From NCBI GenBank assembly GCA_003105245.1, contig PQAI01000153.1, forward strand, positions 6,467-15,623: DNA of 9,157 bases. The letters are read 5' to 3'. The position numbers were made by a program, and so were the translations under genes. Below the pieces are notes generated by a model. It did not search any database. It had not been told where the DNA came from and saw only the letters and a program-made list of their open reading frames with translations. Origin of the DNA: Betaproteobacteria bacterium. GTDB taxonomy: Bacteria > Pseudomonadota > Gammaproteobacteria > Burkholderiales > Usitatibacteraceae. The number at the start of each line of letters is the position of its first letter. The stretch's first letter is position 1. Positions 1 to 6,525 of this stretch are shown piece by piece.

Positions 1-662
1 GCCGCGCCGTCGTAGTCGCCGGAGTTGACGCCCAGGATCGACTGGTCGTGCTTGCCCGAGAAGAGGATCTTGTAGTCCTTGTCGGGCACCAGGCCTTCCT
101 TCGGGAAGAGGGCCATCGGGGCCATGTGGCCGGAGTTGGACGAGGGCGCCGTGTGCGCGAACTTCTTGCCCTTGAGGTCGGTGAGCTTCTGGAACGGGCT
201 CGACTTCTTCACCACGACGATGAGGTTGTAGCCCTGGAAGTCCTTCTCGTAGCCCTTGATCGCGAAGGGCACGGCGCCGGCGATGTTCACGGCGAAGGCG
301 GTCGGCCCCGTGGAGAAGCCGCCCACGTGCAGGCGCCCGGAGCGCATGGCCTCGATCTCGGCGGCGTTGGACTGCACCTGGTAGAAGACCACCCGCTTGC
401 CGGTGCACTGCGCCAGGTGGTCGGTGAAGGGCTTGAAGATCTTCTCGTAGACGGCGGGGTCCTCCACCGGGGTGTAGGTGAACACCAGCGTGCCCGGGGT
501 CTTGAGCTTCTTCGGGTCCTTCGGCGTGTCGGCGACGAGGTCGCCGTTGTCGTCGCAGTACAGCTCGTCGAGGTCGCCGCGGTTCTTGCATTCCTGCGCG
601 GCGGCCGAGAGGGCGAAGACGGCGGCAAAAGCGAGCGCGAGCCCGCGGACGGAGCGGATCAT
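1..662 (-). CDS. PhnD-type phosphate/phosphite/phosphonate ABC transporter substrate-binding protein (partial, C-terminus missing)
   Basis: Periplasmic binding protein that would deliver a phosphonate- or phosphate-like oxyanion to an ABC importer. The first 220 codons are present and the C-terminal part lies beyond the left edge. The ATG at 662 is preceded by a good Shine-Dalgarno (GGAGG, plus-strand 670-674). Residues 1-23 form a Sec signal peptide (basic MIRSVRG, then an Ala/Leu/Phe core) cut near AAA-QE. There is no lipobox, so it is probably a soluble periplasmic protein. The mature part has the PhnD-like signature FTYTPVEDPAVYEKIFKPF (60-79), VQSNAAEIEAMRSGRLHVG (96-114) and FSTGPTAFAVN (116-126). 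A short linker at 25-53 carries Cys25, Cys36 and an Asp-rich stretch DDNGDLVAD (37-45), discussed as a finding. Permease and ATPase genes would lie off the left edge, so an orphan binding protein cannot be excluded. The substrate is not readable from sequence. Confidence 0.88.
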   Translation of the reverse strand, partial: MIRSVRGLALAFAAVFALSAAAQECKNRGDLDELYCDDNGDLVADTPKDPKKLKTPGTLVFTYTPVEDPAVYEKIFKPFTDHLAQCTGKRVVFYQVQSNAAEIEAMRSGRLHVGGFSTGPTAFAVNIAGAVPFAIKGYEKDFQGYNLIVVVKKSSPFQKLTDLKGKKFAHTAPSSNSGHMAPMALFPKEGLVPDKDYKILFSGKHDQSILGVNSGDYDGA

Positions 663-750
663 CGGTGCACCTCCGGTGGGTGGTTCTTGTTGGGGATACG
701 CCGCCGGATTGTGACAGCTTCGCTTGCGGGGGGACAAGGTCCCGGTGGGC

Positions 751-756
751 TAGAAT
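751..756 (+). promoter_or_regulatory. Possible -10 box of the TraB/GumN gene
   Basis: The hexamer TAGAAT lies 28 bases before the ATG at 785 and differs from TATAAT at one position. No convincing -35 is found at 16-18 bases upstream, where the sequence is a G run. A small inverted repeat, GGGAC-AAG-GTCCC, sits just upstream at 731-743 and could be an operator or chance in GC-rich DNA. The 122-base gap 663-784 is the divergent control region for this gene and the PhnD-type gene; nothing else convincing is visible in it. Weak call from one hexamer. Confidence 0.3.
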
Positions 757-784
757 TGCAAGACACAGTACCGCTCCAGCCGCC

Positions 785-1684
785 ATGCGTCCCCTCGCCA
801 CGCTCGCCTGCGCCCTCCTCGGGCTCCTTCCCGCCGCCACCTCCGCCGCCGCGCCGGAAACCTCGGCCGCGCCGCGCCAGTTCCTGTGGGAGGTGTCCTC
901 CCTCACGAACAAGGTCTACCTCTACGGCACCGTGCACGCGGGGAAGGCGTCCTTCTACCCCCTTCCGCAGCCGGTGGAGAGGGCCTTCGCCGACTCGAGG
1001 ATCCTCGCCGTCGAGGCCGACATCACCGACGCCGAGGCGATGACCAAGGGCAGCTCCCAGATGCTCTACGCGCCGCCGGATTCGCTCTCGAAGCGCATCC
1101 CGGCGCCCCTCTACGAGCGGCTTCGCAAGCAGCTGCAGCGCTTCAACGTGCCCGAGGCGCAGCTCGAGCCCGTCAAGCCCTTCTTCGCCGCCTCCCTCCT
1201 CGTGTTCAACGAGTGGTTCCGCCAGGGCTACACGCCGGACCAGGGCGTGGACCTGCACCTCATCAAGCGCGCGAAGGCCGCGAAGATGTCGCTGGTGGAG
1301 CTGGAGGGCGCGCAGGCGCAGACCGAGCTCATGGCCTCGCTCTCCGAGAAGGAAGGCGTGCAGGCCCTCGAGGGGGCGGTCACGGCGCTGGAGAGCGGGC
1401 TCACGCGCGACCAGATCACGGGCGTGGTGAACGCCTGGCAGGCGGGCGACCCGAACCTGCTGCTGGACGTGACGCGCGCCTACAACGATGCCATGCCGGG
1501 GGCGAAGGAGCTCGAGGAGAAGTTCATCTGGTCGCGCCACGAGGCGATGGCCGGCCGGATCGAGGCCTTCCTGCTTTCGGGCCGCGAGCGCGCGTTCGTG
1601 GCCGTGGGCGCGCTCCACCTGGCCGGGCCGCGCGGCCTGGTGGAGATCCTCAGGAGCCGCGGGTACTTCGTGAGGCAGCTATGA
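785..1684 (+). CDS. TraB/GumN family exported protein
   Basis: 299-residue protein of the TraB/GumN (Tiki-related) family. Members are thought to be metal-dependent peptidases, but bacterial functions are mostly undefined. The ATG at 785 is chosen because it directly starts a signal peptide (MRPLATLACALLGLLPAATSAAA, residues 1-23). The frame is open back to 665 but upstream residues look non-coding. No strong Shine-Dalgarno is seen. Family motifs are present: YLYGTVH at 45-51 (the GTxH element), GVDLHLI at 154-160 with VELEG at 171-175, and the C-terminal VGALHLAGPRGLVEILRSRG at 274-293 (the GxxH element). His51, His158 and His278 with Glu172/Glu174 are candidate metal ligands. Length is normal for the family. 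The stop overlaps the next start (ATGA at 1681-1684), so the two genes are very likely translationally coupled. The mature protein should be periplasmic while the downstream enzyme is cytoplasmic. Confidence 0.87.
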   Translation: MRPLATLACALLGLLPAATSAAAPETSAAPRQFLWEVSSLTNKVYLYGTVHAGKASFYPLPQPVERAFADSRILAVEADITDAEAMTKGSSQMLYAPPDSLSKRIPAPLYERLRKQLQRFNVPEAQLEPVKPFFAASLLVFNEWFRQGYTPDQGVDLHLIKRAKAAKMSLVELEGAQAQTELMASLSEKEGVQALEGAVTALESGLTRDQITGVVNAWQAGDPNLLLDVTRAYNDAMPGAKELEEKFIWSRHEAMAGRIEAFLLSGRERAFVAVGALHLAGPRGLVEILRSRGYFVRQL

Positions 1685-3351
1685 GCACCGAACGGCAGGG
1701 CGGGCGCATCCTCGTCGACCAGCTGGTCATCCACGGGGCGGACACGGTATTCCACGTGCCGGGGGAGAGCTTCCTGCCGGTGCTGGACGGCCTGCACGAG
1801 CACCGCTCGAAGGTGAAGCTCGTCACCTGCCGCCACGAGTCGGCCGCCGCCAACATGGCCGAGGCGCACGCCAAGCTCACGGGACGGCCCGGCATCTGCT
1901 TCGTGACCCGGGGCCCCGGCGCCACCCAGGGCGCCGTGGGCGTGCACACCGCGTTCCAGGACTCCACGCCGATGATCTTCTTCATCGGCGACGTGGGCTC
2001 GGACTTCCGCGACCGCGAGGCCTTCCAGGAGGTGGACTTCGCCGCGATGTTCGGTCCGCTCGCCAAGTGGGCGGCGCGCATCGATTCGGCCGAGCGCATC
2101 CCCGAGTACATCGCGCGCGCCTTCACCGTGGCGATGTCGGGCCGCCGGGGGCCCGTGGTGCTGGCGCTTCCCGAGGACATGCTTTCGGCCACCGCGACCG
2201 TCGAGGATGCGCGCCCGTACGCCCCGCCGCACGCCGAGCCCGGCGCGGGGGAGATGGAGCGGCTGCGCGAGCTCCTCGCCGCCGCCAAGCGCCCGCTGGT
2301 GGTGCTGGGAGGCAGCGGCTGGACGGCGGACGCCTGCGCCGACATGCGCAGGTTCGCGGAGGCCAACCACCTGCCCGTGGCCTGCGCCTTCCGCTTCCAG
2401 GACCTCTTCGACAACCGCCACGACCACTACGTCGGCGACGTGGGCGTCGGCATCAATCCCATCCTCGCCGAGCGCGTGCGCACGGCCGACGTCCTGCTGG
2501 TGGTGGGCGCGCGCATGGGCGAGATGACCACGAGCGGCTACTCGCTCATGGCCTCTCCCGTGCCGCGCCAGAAGCTCGTGCACGTGATGACGGGGCCGGA
2601 GGAGCTGGGCCGCGTGTACCAGCCCGAGGTCCCCATCCTCTCCTCGATGGTCCGCTTCGCGCGCGCCGCGGCCGCCATGGCGCCGGTGGACGCCTCCGCC
2701 TGGCAGAAGAGCGTCGCGGAGGCGAGGGCGGATTTCCTGGCGTGGAGCGCGCGCCGCGAGATCCCCGGCAAGGTGCAGATGTGGGACATCGTCGACTGGC
2801 TCGACAAGCACGTGCCCGAGGACGCGATCTTCACCAACGGCGCGGGCAACTACACCACGTGGCTGCACCGGTTCCACCGCTACACGGGCTTCCGCACCCA
2901 GCTCGCCCCCACTTCCGGTGCCATGGGCTACGGCGTGCCGGCGGCCATCGCGGCCAAGATCGCGGAGCCCTCGCGCATGGTGATCGCCTTCGCGGGCGAC
3001 GGCTGCTTCCTCATGGCCGGGCAGGAGCTCGCCACGGCGGCGCAGTACGGGGCCGCGATCATCGTCGTGGTCGTGAACAACGGCATGTACGGCACGATCC
3101 GCATGCACCAGGAGAAGCACTATCCGGGGCGCGTGCACGGCACGGAGCTGCAGAACCCGCACTTCGCGGCCTTCGCGCGCTCCTTCGGCGCGGTGGGAGA
3201 GATCGTGGAGGAGACGGCGCAGTTCGGCCCGGCCTTCGAGCGCTGCGTGGCCTCCGGGAAGCCCGCGGTGATCGACGTGCGCATCGATCCGCAGGCCATC
3301 ACGCCCAACACTACCCTGGACGCGATCCGGGCCGCATCGACGAGGAAGTGA
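1681..3351 (+). CDS. Thiamine-diphosphate-dependent enzyme, acetolactate synthase large-subunit-like
   Basis: 556-residue cytoplasmic enzyme of the ThDP-dependent 2-oxo-acid decarboxylase/acetolactate synthase superfamily. The three domains are in the usual order: N-terminal PYR domain (about 5-170), central domain (about 190-330) and C-terminal PP domain (about 365-545). The catalytic Glu that activates the cofactor is Glu53 in CRHESAAANMAEAHA. The phosphate/Mg2+ motif runs from GDG (439-441) to NN (466-467). The RGPGATQGAVGVHTAFQD block (77-94) is typical of IlvB-like proteins. The ATG at 1681 overlaps the upstream stop by 4 bases and has GAGG at 1672-1675. No ilvN-type regulatory subunit or other branched-chain amino acid gene is adjacent, which argues against a biosynthetic acetolactate synthase. 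A catabolic or accessory carboligase or decarboxylase is more likely. The substrate cannot be assigned. Confidence 0.88.
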   Translation: MSTERQGGRILVDQLVIHGADTVFHVPGESFLPVLDGLHEHRSKVKLVTCRHESAAANMAEAHAKLTGRPGICFVTRGPGATQGAVGVHTAFQDSTPMIFFIGDVGSDFRDREAFQEVDFAAMFGPLAKWAARIDSAERIPEYIARAFTVAMSGRRGPVVLALPEDMLSATATVEDARPYAPPHAEPGAGEMERLRELLAAAKRPLVVLGGSGWTADACADMRRFAEANHLPVACAFRFQDLFDNRHDHYVGDVGVGINPILAERVRTADVLLVVGARMGEMTTSGYSLMASPVPRQKLVHVMTGPEELGRVYQPEVPILSSMVRFARAAAAMAPVDASAWQKSVAEARADFLAWSARREIPGKVQMWDIVDWLDKHVPEDAIFTNGAGNYTTWLHRFHRYTGFRTQLAPTSGAMGYGVPAAIAAKIAEPSRMVIAFAGDGCFLMAGQELATAAQYGAAIIVVVVNNGMYGTIRMHQEKHYPGRVHGTELQNPHFAAFARSFGAVGEIVEETAQFGPAFERCVASGKPAVIDVRIDPQAITPNTTLDAIRAASTRK

Positions 3352-3375
3352 TAGCCGCCACCGCTCGGGCCGCCA

Positions 3376-3852
3376 TCACCGGATCCGCAGCAGGTTGTCG
3401 AGGGACGCCGCCCCGGCTCCGCGCCCGGCAAGGTAGAGCGCGAGCGTGGCCCAGGACAGGTGCGTCGGCCAGGCGTCGGGATACACGAAGAGCTGGATCA
3501 CCGCCGTCATTCCCAGGAGACCCAGCGCGGAAAGGCGCGTGAAGAGCCCGAGCACGAGCAGCGCCGGAAGGAGGTGCTCGGCATAGGCGGCCAGGTGCGC
3601 CGCCAGCTCGGGCGGCAGGAGCGGCACCTTGTACTCCTCGCGGAAGAGCGCGTACGCGCCCTCGCTCACGGTGAGGAAGCCCTCGACCTTCGTGCGGCCC
3701 GACAGGAAGAAAATGGCGCCCAGCGCGAGGCGGGCGCAAAGGGCGAGCAGGGAGGCGCTCACCCATCCGGAAAGCCGTTCGGCGACGCGGTTCCAGGCGG
3801 CGCGAATCCCGTCTCCGGGCGCGACGTCGATCGTGGTTGCGGCTTCGTTCAT
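3376..3852 (-). CDS. bufD: BufD-like DoxX family membrane protein
   Basis: 158-residue DoxX-family inner-membrane protein with about four helices. Hydrophobic segments lie near residues 32-51, 84-104, 107-124 and 131-143. The typical first-helix block ARLALGAIFFLSGRTKVEGF is at 40-59. A hydrophilic N-terminus of about 25 residues precedes it. The ATG at 3852 overlaps the stop of the preceding gene (ATGA, 3849-3852) and has a strong Shine-Dalgarno, GGAGGA, at plus-strand 3860-3865. It is the last gene of the four-gene buf operon. In related clusters (bufferin operons, gold-induced gig operons) a DoxX protein is a frequent companion, possibly linked to respiratory electrons or to maturation or transport of the peptide; its role is unproven. 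The stop converges on the ThDP-enzyme gene with only 24 bases between them, and no clear terminator hairpin is seen there. Confidence 0.87.
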   Translation of the reverse strand: MNEAATTIDVAPGDGIRAAWNRVAERLSGWVSASLLALCARLALGAIFFLSGRTKVEGFLTVSEGAYALFREEYKVPLLPPELAAHLAAYAEHLLPALLVLGLFTRLSALGLLGMTAVIQLFVYPDAWPTHLSWATLALYLAGRGAGAASLDNLLRIR

Positions 3853-4640
3853 GGGGAAGTCCTCCGGGAGTCGGGACGGGGGTGCCCGAGCCGGCAGAAC
3901 GCGCCGGCGTCGAGCAGGGCATTCACGAGACGGACGACGTTCGCCTCCGGGTCTGCCTCGAGCGCGGCCGCGAGGGCGTCGTCGAGGGCAAGGGAGCGCG
4001 AACAGGCGTCGAGGAACCGGCAGGCGGGGCCGTCGATCGCCGTCCACTGCACGGCATCCCCGGGCCGGGTGAGCAGGGCGCCTTCGCCCTGCCAGGCGAG
4101 CTCGCCTTCGTCCGCGCCCTCCTCCCGGTTGCGGCGCCAGATCGAGAAGATCGGTGCCTGCCCGAACCACGCCCAGCGCGCGGCCGGGTGCGGCTGCAGC
4201 ACGGCGGTTTCGAGTTCGCCGGGATCCCTGCACGAGAACGCTTCGCGGCCGATCGCCGGCGCGTCTGCGGCCGCGTGGGCTTCGGTCCAGAGGCGGTCGA
4301 GTCGGGCCACGTCCGCGAGATAGGGCAATTCGGACGCCGGCGGGAAGCCGGCGAGGAACGCGGGGAAGGCGTCGCCGTAGGCGAGCAGCGACGGCTCCCT
4401 CGGCAGCTCGCCGGCGGCGAACTCGGCGGCGGCGGCCCGGAACCATTCGTCGCCCACCAGCCTCGCCACGGCGGGGAAGTTCGCCTGCAGGGCGTCGACG
4501 CAGCCCTTCATGACGGTATTGCGGTAGACGGCGAAGGCCGGCTGGGCGACGAGGTTCGCCACGGAGGGGTCCTCCGGCTCGTGCCCGGAAATCATCGCCT
4601 GCGAGAACGATTCCTGGAATCGCGAGAGGGAAGCGCCCAT
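3849..4640 (-). CDS. bufC: BufC/HvfC-like DUF2063 partner protein of the MNIO enzyme
   Basis: 263-residue protein of the DUF2063 family, often labelled 'putative DNA-binding domain' from its N-terminal fold. In RiPP clusters of the bufferin/Hvf type it acts as the partner that presents the precursor to the MNIO enzyme, so a DNA-binding role is unlikely. The family pattern is clear: LSRFQESFSQAMISG (5-19), FAVYRNTVMKGCVDALQANF (36-55) and VARLVGDEWFRAAAAEF (58-74) in the helical N-terminal domain. ELPYLADVARLDRLW (104-118) follows, and the C-terminal domain carries VVRLVNALLDAGAF (235-248). The start lies in a TGATG junction, where the bufB stop and bufC start share one base at 4640. GAGGG lies 7 bases upstream of the ATG inside the bufB end. 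Length matches the family. It is predicted to be cytoplasmic and to work as a heterodimer with BufB. Confidence 0.88.
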   Translation of the reverse strand: MGASLSRFQESFSQAMISGHEPEDPSVANLVAQPAFAVYRNTVMKGCVDALQANFPAVARLVGDEWFRAAAAEFAAGELPREPSLLAYGDAFPAFLAGFPPASELPYLADVARLDRLWTEAHAAADAPAIGREAFSCRDPGELETAVLQPHPAARWAWFGQAPIFSIWRRNREEGADEGELAWQGEGALLTRPGDAVQWTAIDGPACRFLDACSRSLALDDALAAALEADPEANVVRLVNALLDAGAFCRLGHPRPDSRRTSP

Positions 4641-5479
4641 CACGCGGCCCTCGCGATCGGCGCAGCGAGCACCGCGTGCGCGCGGTCCCTCTCCGCCAGC
4701 AGCTCGCCAAAGGCGGGAAGATTGCCGTCGCGCTCGACGAGGGTCGGCCGCGGCCCGATGCGCCCGACGAGGCGCTCGTAGAGCGCCCACACGGGGCCCG
4801 CGACGGGCGCGTCGTGGGAATCGACGAGGAGCGCTTCTCCCAGGAGCGGGTCGCGCGAATGCCCGGCGAGGTGGATCTCCCGCACGCGATCACCGGGAAA
4901 GGCGTCGATGTACTCCTCGGCGCCGAAGCCCAGGTTGGCCGCGCTCACGAAGACGTTGTTCACGTCGAGGAGCAGCCCGCATCCCGTTCGGCGCGCCACT
5001 TCCGACAGGAACGCGATCTCGCTCCAATCGTGGCCTTCGATGCTCAGGTAGTGCGAGGGATTCTCGACGGCGATGGGCCTGCCCAGCGCGTCCTGCGCCG
5101 CCTGGATGTTGGCGCAGACGCGTGCCAGCGCCTCGCCCGTGCGCGGGAAGGGCAGAAGGTCCGGGTGGTACGAGCCTCGCCATGTCGACCAGGCGAGGTG
5201 CTCGGACACGAGCGCGGGCTCGATGCGTTCGGCGAGCCGGCGAAGGCGCCCCAGGTGGACGGCATCCGGGGGCGCGTCGGCGGCGAGGGAAAGCGCCACA
5301 CCGTGCAGGCTCACGGGATGGCGCTCGCGGACGGCTTCCAGCCAGCGAAGGCGCGGACCGCCTTCCACGAGGTAGTTCTCGGGATGGACCTCGAACCACA
5401 GCCCCGCCGCCGGGCATTCGCGGGCCTGGGCGAAGTGCTGCGGCTTGAGCCCCAGCCCGGCGGTGAGCGTGGAGGTCAC
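4640..5479 (-). CDS. bufB: BufB/HvfB-like MNIO (DUF692) multinuclear iron enzyme, bufferin-modifying
   Basis: 279-residue member of the DUF692 family, now called MNIO (multinuclear non-heme iron-dependent oxidative enzymes; relatives MbnB, TglH, HvfB). It has a TIM-barrel fold and uses Fe(II)/Fe(III) and O2 to convert cysteines of a precursor peptide, for example to oxazolone, thioamide or thiooxazole groups. It opens with the family block GLGLKPQHF (8-16). Candidate metal ligands sit in conserved blocks: His59 (SLHGVALS), His94 (SEHLAW), Glu139 (VENPS), Asp172 and Asn175 (LDVNN), His203 and His207 (EIHLAGH), Asp220 and His222 (VDSHD), Glu249 (VERDGN). The start is taken as GTG at 5479, 12 bases after the bufA stop. 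No ATG is available, and the GLGLKP block normally lies close to the N-terminus. No clear Shine-Dalgarno precedes it, so translation may depend on ribosomes arriving from bufA, which would keep enzyme below precursor. Confidence 0.92.
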   Translation of the reverse strand: MTSTLTAGLGLKPQHFAQARECPAAGLWFEVHPENYLVEGGPRLRWLEAVRERHPVSLHGVALSLAADAPPDAVHLGRLRRLAERIEPALVSEHLAWSTWRGSYHPDLLPFPRTGEALARVCANIQAAQDALGRPIAVENPSHYLSIEGHDWSEIAFLSEVARRTGCGLLLDVNNVFVSAANLGFGAEEYIDAFPGDRVREIHLAGHSRDPLLGEALLVDSHDAPVAGPVWALYERLVGRIGPRPTLVERDGNLPAFGELLAERDRAHAVLAAPIARAA

Positions 5480-5491
5480 GGCGCCGGCCCG

Positions 5492-5782
5492 CTACGCCTT
5501 GGTGGGGGTGAGCGACCCGGTGCCGTTCGGGGTCTTGATGCTCGTGCACGTGCCCTTCGGGACGTGCTTCCACGCATTGCCCTGGTAGTCCTTCCTGGAG
5601 GTGCCGGCGCAGCTCGTGCCCGGGCCGGCGGCGCAGTCGTTCTTGCCGGCGAGCGAGACGCCGTAGCACTTCTCGGTGGCGTCCTTCTTCATGTCCTTCT
5701 TGTCCATGTCGGCGGCGAGGGCGGCGCCGGAGGCGAGGGTGGCGAGGGCGATGGCGGCGATGGCGAGGTTGCGGGACTTCAT
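5492..5782 (-). CDS. bufA: BufA-like bufferin precursor peptide (DUF2282), metal-binding RiPP
   Basis: 96-residue exported precursor of the DUF2282 family. Residues 1-23 form a Sec signal peptide (MKSRN, hydrophobic Ala/Leu core, ALA-AD cleavage), which is the unusual leader of bufferins. A short Lys/Asp/Met-rich linker ([14 protein letters not shown]) follows. The core holds four cysteines: Cys39 in EKCYGV, Cys50 in AGKNDC, Cys58 in TSCAGTS and Cys79 in KGTC. In studied bufferins, cysteines of this core are oxidised by the BufB/BufC pair, and the exported product binds copper and protects the cell. That function is transferred from the family. The ATG at 5782 has AGGA at plus-strand 5791-5794. 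It is the first gene of the operon and is directly preceded by the SigF-type promoter at 5865-5890. The predicted untranslated leader is about 75 bases. A Cys-poor DUF2282 protein with another role is unlikely, as all four family cysteines are present. Confidence 0.92.
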   Translation of the reverse strand: MKSRNLAIAAIALATLASGAALAADMDKKDMKKDATEKCYGVSLAGKNDCAAGPGTSCAGTSRKDYQGNAWKHVPKGTCTSIKTPNGTGSLTPTKA

Positions 5783-5864
5783 CTTGAGGCTCCTTGTGTC
5801 GGGTGAGGGAAGGGCTCCGGGCGCGGTGCCGGTGGCTTGCCGCTGCGGTCGGTCCGGAGGCTAT

Positions 5865-5890
5865 TTCGCGCGGCCGTGGCGCCCGGTTAC
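5865..5890 (-). promoter_or_regulatory. SigF-type ECF promoter of the bufABCD operon
   Basis: Reading on the minus strand, GTAACC (5890-5885) is followed after exactly 16 bases by CGAA (5868-5865). This equals the GTAACC-N16-CGAA consensus I recall for promoters of Caulobacter SigF, an ECF sigma factor held by NrsF. It faces bufA and leaves room for a leader of about 75 bases before the ATG at 5782. The mirror copy facing the sigma factor gene at 5937-5962 strongly supports it. Confidence 0.85.
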
Positions 5891-5936
5891 GCGCTCGGGC
5901 AGAATTCCCGCCTCGCGCGGAAATGTCGCGAAGCCC

Positions 5937-5962
5937 GTAACCGGTCGGGCCGCGGCCGCGAA
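5937..5962 (+). promoter_or_regulatory. SigF-type ECF promoter of the sigF-nrsF operon (autoregulation)
   Basis: GTAACC at 5937-5942 is followed after exactly 16 bases by CGAA at 5959-5962. Same motif and spacing as the promoter facing bufA. Transcription should start around 5967-5971, giving a leader of only about 12-16 bases before the TTG start at 5983. The putative Shine-Dalgarno (AGGGAG, 5967-5972) would then lie at the very 5' end of the message. The two -35 elements form part of an 8-bp inverted repeat, CCGGTTAC (5883-5890) and GTAACCGG (5937-5944). Confidence 0.85.
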
Positions 5963-5982
5963 TACCAGGGAGCCGGAACAGC

Positions 5983-6522
5983 TTGAGCGGGCGGGAAGCG
6001 CACCTGAAGGCACTCCTCCTCCGCGGGCTTTCCGGAGAGGCCGCGGCCTACGCCGCTTTCCTGAAGGAATTGAGCGCGTTCCTGCGCGCTTTTCTCCGGG
6101 GGCGGCTCGCGCGCGTGCCCGACGAAGTCGAGGATCTCGTGCAGGAGACGCTCCTGGCCGTGCACAACCAGCGCCACACCTACGACGCCGCGCAGCCGCT
6201 CACGGCCTGGGTGCACGCGATCGCGCGCTACAAGATGATCGACTTCCTGCGCCGCCGCGCGGGGCGCGAGGCCATGAACGACCCGCTGGGCGACGAGGAC
6301 GACCTGCTCGCGACCTCCGACGAGGAGGCGCGCGAGGCGAAGCGCGACATGGCGATCCTGCTCGCGAAGCTGCCGGACCGGCACCGGCTCCCCATCCAGC
6401 ACGTGAAGATCGAGGGGCTCTCCGTGGCGGAGACGGCGAAGCTCACCGGCATGTCGGAATCGGCCGTGAAGGTGGGCATCCACCGCGGCCTCAAGGCGCT
6501 TGCCGCGCTCATCCGGGAGTAG
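5983..6522 (+). CDS. sigF: ECF RNA polymerase sigma factor, SigF-like (NrsF-controlled)
   Basis: 179-residue extracytoplasmic-function sigma factor. Region 2 spans about residues 22-93: [20 protein letters not shown] (45-64) is the core-binding part, and [18 protein letters not shown] (75-92) recognises the -10. An acidic linker follows ([18 protein letters not shown], 101-118). Region 4 spans about 125-178, with a helix-turn-helix at [25 protein letters not shown] (146-170) that reads the -35. The start is a rare TTG at 5983 with AGGGAG 10 bases upstream. The next in-frame ATG is at Met85, inside region 2, so it cannot be the start. The gene is followed after 3 bases by the DUF1109 anti-sigma, the pairing known for Caulobacter SigF-NrsF, which answers heavy-metal and redox stress. 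It probably drives its own promoter and that of bufABCD. The symbol is by analogy. Confidence 0.9.
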   Translation: MSGREAHLKALLLRGLSGEAAAYAAFLKELSAFLRAFLRGRLARVPDEVEDLVQETLLAVHNQRHTYDAAQPLTAWVHAIARYKMIDFLRRRAGREAMNDPLGDEDDLLATSDEEAREAKRDMAILLAKLPDRHRLPIQHVKIEGLSVAETAKLTGMSESAVKVGIHRGLKALAALIRE

Positions 6523-6525
6523 GCG

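Noticed and set aside
665..784. Upstream 40-residue extension of the TraB/GumN gene
   Set aside because: The extension would bury the signal peptide and begins inside the control region of the divergent PhnD-type gene.
1480..3162. Long open frame antisense to the ThDP-enzyme gene (560 codons)
   Set aside because: Very rich in Arg, Gly, His and Ala with no recognisable domain, and it lies opposite a clear enzyme gene. High GC removes stop codons in other frames.
3352..3375. Possible terminator between the convergent ThDP-enzyme and bufD genes
   Set aside because: Only 24 bases, with direct GCCGCC repeats, no stable hairpin and no T tract.
5480..5491. Hairpin between bufA and bufB acting as attenuator
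   Set aside because: Only a four-base GGCG/CGCC stem can be drawn; not distinguishable from chance in GC-rich sequence.
4676..5806. 376-codon plus-strand frame opposite bufB and bufA
   Set aside because: No recognisable domain. The minus strand encodes the MNIO enzyme and DUF2282 peptide with all expected motifs.
5896..5910. CGGG-N7-CCCG inverted repeat between the two ECF promoters as a regulator site
   Set aside because: Four-base arms are too short in this composition, and the promoters are explained by the sigma factor alone.
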